The position numbers were made by a program, and so were the translations under genes. A model generated the notes under the pieces. That model worked only from the letters and a program-made list of their open reading frames with translations, did not search any database and was not told the origin of the DNA. Positions 5,538-6,758 of a DNA stretch of 6,758 bases are shown here, piece after piece. Source of the DNA: an uncultured Alphaproteobacteria bacterium (GTDB lineage Bacteria; Pseudomonadota; Alphaproteobacteria; Caulobacterales; Aquidulcibacteraceae); assembly GCA_937967725.1 (NCBI GenBank), contig CALBSY010000250.1:1-6758 (forward strand). Reading direction: 5' to 3'. Position 1 is the stretch's first letter, and each line of letters begins with the position of its first letter.

Positions 5538-6436
5538 GCCATGTGCTCCGACGCCTCGCCGTCGGGATCGAACAGCCAGGCCGCGCCGCGCACGCCAGAC
5601 GAATCGCCGTGCTTGTTCTTGACGATCTTCGCCGCCACGAAATCCGAGAAGACGTGTGCGATCAGCTTTCCGCGGATGCTGGGATAGAGGCTCTCGATGT
5701 TCGAAACGCCGCCGCCGAACACGATCGCGTCCGGATCGAGAATGTCGATCACTACCGCCAGCGCGCGCGCCACCCGATCCGCCAGCATATCGAGCAGCAC
5801 GCGCGCACGCGGATCGCCAGCCTGCGCCAGCTTATCCGCTTCGCCCGCGCTGATGCCCGCCCAGCGCTTGAAGCCGGTACCGGACAGCCATTGCTCCAAA
5901 CACCCGACGCGCCCGCACCAGTCGCGCGGCTGCACTTCATCCGCGCGCGCCCATGGCAACGGCGTGTGCCCCCATTCGCCGCCAACGCCGCTCGCGCCTT
6001 CAATGACTTTGCGGTCCACAACAACGCCGCCGCCGCAGCCAGTGCCGAGGATCACGCCGAACACCACCCGGCAGCCGGCCGCCGCGCCGTCGACGGCCTC
6101 GGACAGTGCGAAACAATTGGCGTCGTTTTCCACTCGCAACGGCCGCTTCAGCACCGCGTTCAAATCCTCGAAGAACGGCTTGCCGTTGAGCCAGACTGAG
6201 TTGGAATTGCGCACCAACCCGGTCAACGGCGAGAGCGAACCGGGCATGGCCACTCCCACGGTTGCGGCGCGTTCGCCGGTTTCGTGTTCGATTCGCGCCG
6301 TCAGCTCAGCCACAGCGCGCACCGCGGCGGCGTAATCCCCAGGATTGGCGACACGCTGGCGCGCGCGTATTTCGCCTTGGGAATCAAGCAGCGCCGCCTC
6401 GATCTTGGTGCCGCCGAAATCCACGCCGAGCCGCAT
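5534..6436 (-). CDS. ROK-family sugar kinase (fructokinase/glucokinase-like)
   Basis: This 300-residue protein is counted from the ATG at 6436. It has the ROK layout: phosphate loop GVDFGGTKIE (4-13), VGVAMPGSL (60-68), NSNSVWLNG (78-85), catalytic Asp105 in ENDANCFALSEA, second phosphate loop GVILGTGCGGGVVVD (127-141), the zinc-site region EWGHTPLP (154-161) then DWCGRVGCLE (172-181), and VFGGGVSN (239-246). It should phosphorylate a hexose with ATP in the cytoplasm. Overall it looks most like the fructokinase-type ROK enzymes, but the sugar cannot be assigned. The ROK zinc motif is normally C.CG..GC.E; here the first Cys is Asp172, while His157, Cys174 and Cys179 remain. A TTG at 6442 would add two residues, but the ribosome site fits the ATG. 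The stop overlaps the dinB start by four bases, so the two are translationally coupled. A CtrA box overlaps its ribosome site. Confidence 0.9.
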   Translation of the reverse strand: MRLGVDFGGTKIEAALLDSQGEIRARQRVANPGDYAAAVRAVAELTARIEHETGERAATVGVAMPGSLSPLTGLVRNSNSVWLNGKPFFEDLNAVLKRPLRVENDANCFALSEAVDGAAAGCRVVFGVILGTGCGGGVVVDRKVIEGASGVGGEWGHTPLPWARADEVQPRDWCGRVGCLEQWLSGTGFKRWAGISAGEADKLAQAGDPRARVLLDMLADRVARALAVVIDILDPDAIVFGGGVSNIESLYPSIRGKLIAHVFSDFVAAKIVKNKHGDSSGVRGAAWLFDPDGEASEHMA

Positions 6437-6443
6437 GCTCAAT

Positions 6444-6448
6444 TCCTT
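6444..6448 (-). promoter_or_regulatory. Ribosome-binding site of the ROK kinase gene, deciding its start
   Basis: The minus strand reads AAGGA, seven bases, then the ATG at 6436. The competing TTG at 6442 would be only one base from this site, so the ATG is preferred. The site shares bases 6447-6448 with the CtrA box. Confidence 0.6.
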
Positions 6449-6461
6449 AAGCTCTTCTTAA
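6447..6461. promoter_or_regulatory. CtrA binding site (TTAA-N7-TTAA)
   Basis: TTAA at 6447-6450 and TTAA at 6458-6461 are separated by exactly seven bases, and the next base is C. This is a perfect match to the CtrA consensus TTAA-N7-TTAAC of Caulobacterales. It lies 10 bases from the kinase start codon and 110 bases before the divK start. An additional TTAA half-site occurs at 6498-6501, within the predicted divK -35 region. Transcription of divK is CtrA-dependent in Caulobacter crescentus, which fits this placement. Binding has not been shown for this sequence. Confidence 0.7.
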
Positions 6462-6494
6462 CGCCGCGGGCCAGATTGCTGGGATTGCGAAGGG

Positions 6495-6518
6495 TTGTTA
6501 AGGCCTCCGCGCTATAAG
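6495..6518 (+). promoter_or_regulatory. Probable promoter of the divK-like gene
   Basis: TTGTTAA (6495-6501), a nine-base spacer, and GCTATAAG (6511-6518) resemble the Caulobacter sigma-73 pattern, roughly TTGaCgS, N10-14, GCTANAWC. The -10 element matches at seven of eight positions. The -35-like element contains a TTAA CtrA half-site, as in several CtrA-regulated promoters. It would give a leader of about 45 bases before the ATG at 6572. The rest of the region to the start codon is GC-rich, with only a weak ribosome site. Confidence 0.45.
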
Positions 6519-6571
6519 GGCGGGGGCCGCGTCCCGGTAGAAGCGCCCGGCTGCGAGAGCGAAGCGGGTTC

Positions 6572-6758
6572 ATGGCCAAGACCGTTCTCATCGTCGAAGA
6601 CAGCGAACTCAATATGAGGCTGTTCAACGACCTGTTGGAAGCCTTTGGCTACCGCACGGTGAAAACCAAGGACGGCCGTCAGGCGCTGCCGCTGGCGCGC
6701 GAGCACAAGCCAGACCTAATCGTCATGGACATCCAGCTGACCGAAGTATCAGGAATGG
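6572..6758 (+). CDS. divK: DivK-like single-domain response regulator, 3' end cut off by the window edge
   Basis: The 62 visible residues from the ATG at 6572 form the first half of a receiver domain. They closely match DivK, the essential cell-fate regulator that Caulobacterales use to control PleC, DivJ and DivL and so CtrA activity: [20 protein letters not shown] (5-24), then [11 protein letters not shown] (46-56) with the phospho-acceptor at Asp53. The acidic pocket Glu9-Asp10 is present. Two positions differ from what I recall of Caulobacter DivK: Ser11 instead of Asn, and Thr57 instead of the Pro that nearly all receivers have four residues after the phospho-Asp. The family call rests on the ELNM.LF.DLLEA.GY segment and the upstream CtrA box. 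In Caulobacter, pleD follows divK, so pleD may lie just beyond this window. A generic single-domain receiver is the alternative. Confidence 0.85.
   Translation, partial: MAKTVLIVEDSELNMRLFNDLLEAFGYRTVKTKDGRQALPLAREHKPDLIVMDIQLTEVSGM

Noticed and set aside
4788..6199. Plus-strand open frames of 221 and 255 codons opposite dinB and the kinase gene
   Set aside because: They are Arg-rich, without motifs, and run antisense to two clearly recognised genes.
6437..6571. Sigma-54 promoter or LexA box near the kinase-dinB genes
   Set aside because: No GG-N10-GC element in suitable context and no GTTC-N7-GTTC-type SOS box of alphaproteobacteria was found by eye in this region.
6439..6706. Minus-strand short frames covering the intergenic region and the start of divK
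   Set aside because: They overlap the divK-like coding sequence and its promoter, and no motif or ribosome site supports them.
1..6758. Mobile element, CRISPR array, tRNA or rRNA
   Set aside because: No transposase or integrase motif, terminal repeats, regularly spaced repeats or RNA-gene signatures were recognised; base composition looks even across the window.

Overview
The window is GC-rich and looks like the chromosome of an alphaproteobacterium of the Caulobacterales (Caulobacter, Hyphomonadaceae or relatives). The main reasons are a divK-like response regulator at the right edge, a perfect TTAA-N7-TTAA CtrA box upstream of it, and candidate promoters shaped like the Caulobacter housekeeping consensus. 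Protein families typical of alphaproteobacteria also point this way, such as the FemAB-like DUF482 protein. Placement below order level is not supported by what can be seen here.

Seven genes lie on the minus strand and one on the plus strand, and coding density is high. Reading the minus strand in its transcription direction (right to left), the first gene is a ROK-family sugar kinase (5534-6436). It is coupled by a 4-base GTGA overlap to dinB, encoding DNA polymerase IV (4275-5537). A Rid-family protein (3737-4198) and a FemAB-like N-acyltransferase (2537-3694) follow after short gaps. A second block, probably with its own promoter at about 2494-2521, starts with a secreted MORN-repeat protein (1960-2463), followed by a hairpin at 1917-1955. 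The third block has a Tat-signal-bearing spermidine-synthase-fold protein (933-1859), a six-helix membrane protein matching the membrane half of 'fused spermidine synthases' (308-913), and a secreted SMP-30/gluconolactonase-like protein that runs off the left edge (1-318). In the last block the genes are 19 bases apart and then overlap by 11 bases, so they are very likely co-transcribed. All three products are predicted to act at or beyond the inner membrane.

On the plus strand, the divK-like gene begins at 6572 and runs off the right edge. The 135-base region between it and the kinase gene holds the CtrA box (6447-6461), a further TTAA half-site and a likely divK promoter (6495-6518). The CtrA box overlaps the kinase ribosome-binding site, so one regulator could affect both directions: cell-cycle control of divK and possible repression of the kinase-dinB pair.

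No mobile element, CRISPR array, tRNA or rRNA was seen. The most interesting observations are the separated and order-inverted halves of a fused spermidine synthase with an export signal and a missing catalytic Asp; a cluster of five unusual residues in a conserved DinB motif, each one base from the consensus codon; and the CtrA box shared by divK and the kinase-dinB pair. Most of the window is otherwise ordinary chromosomal sequence, and I did not find a convincing wholly new system.
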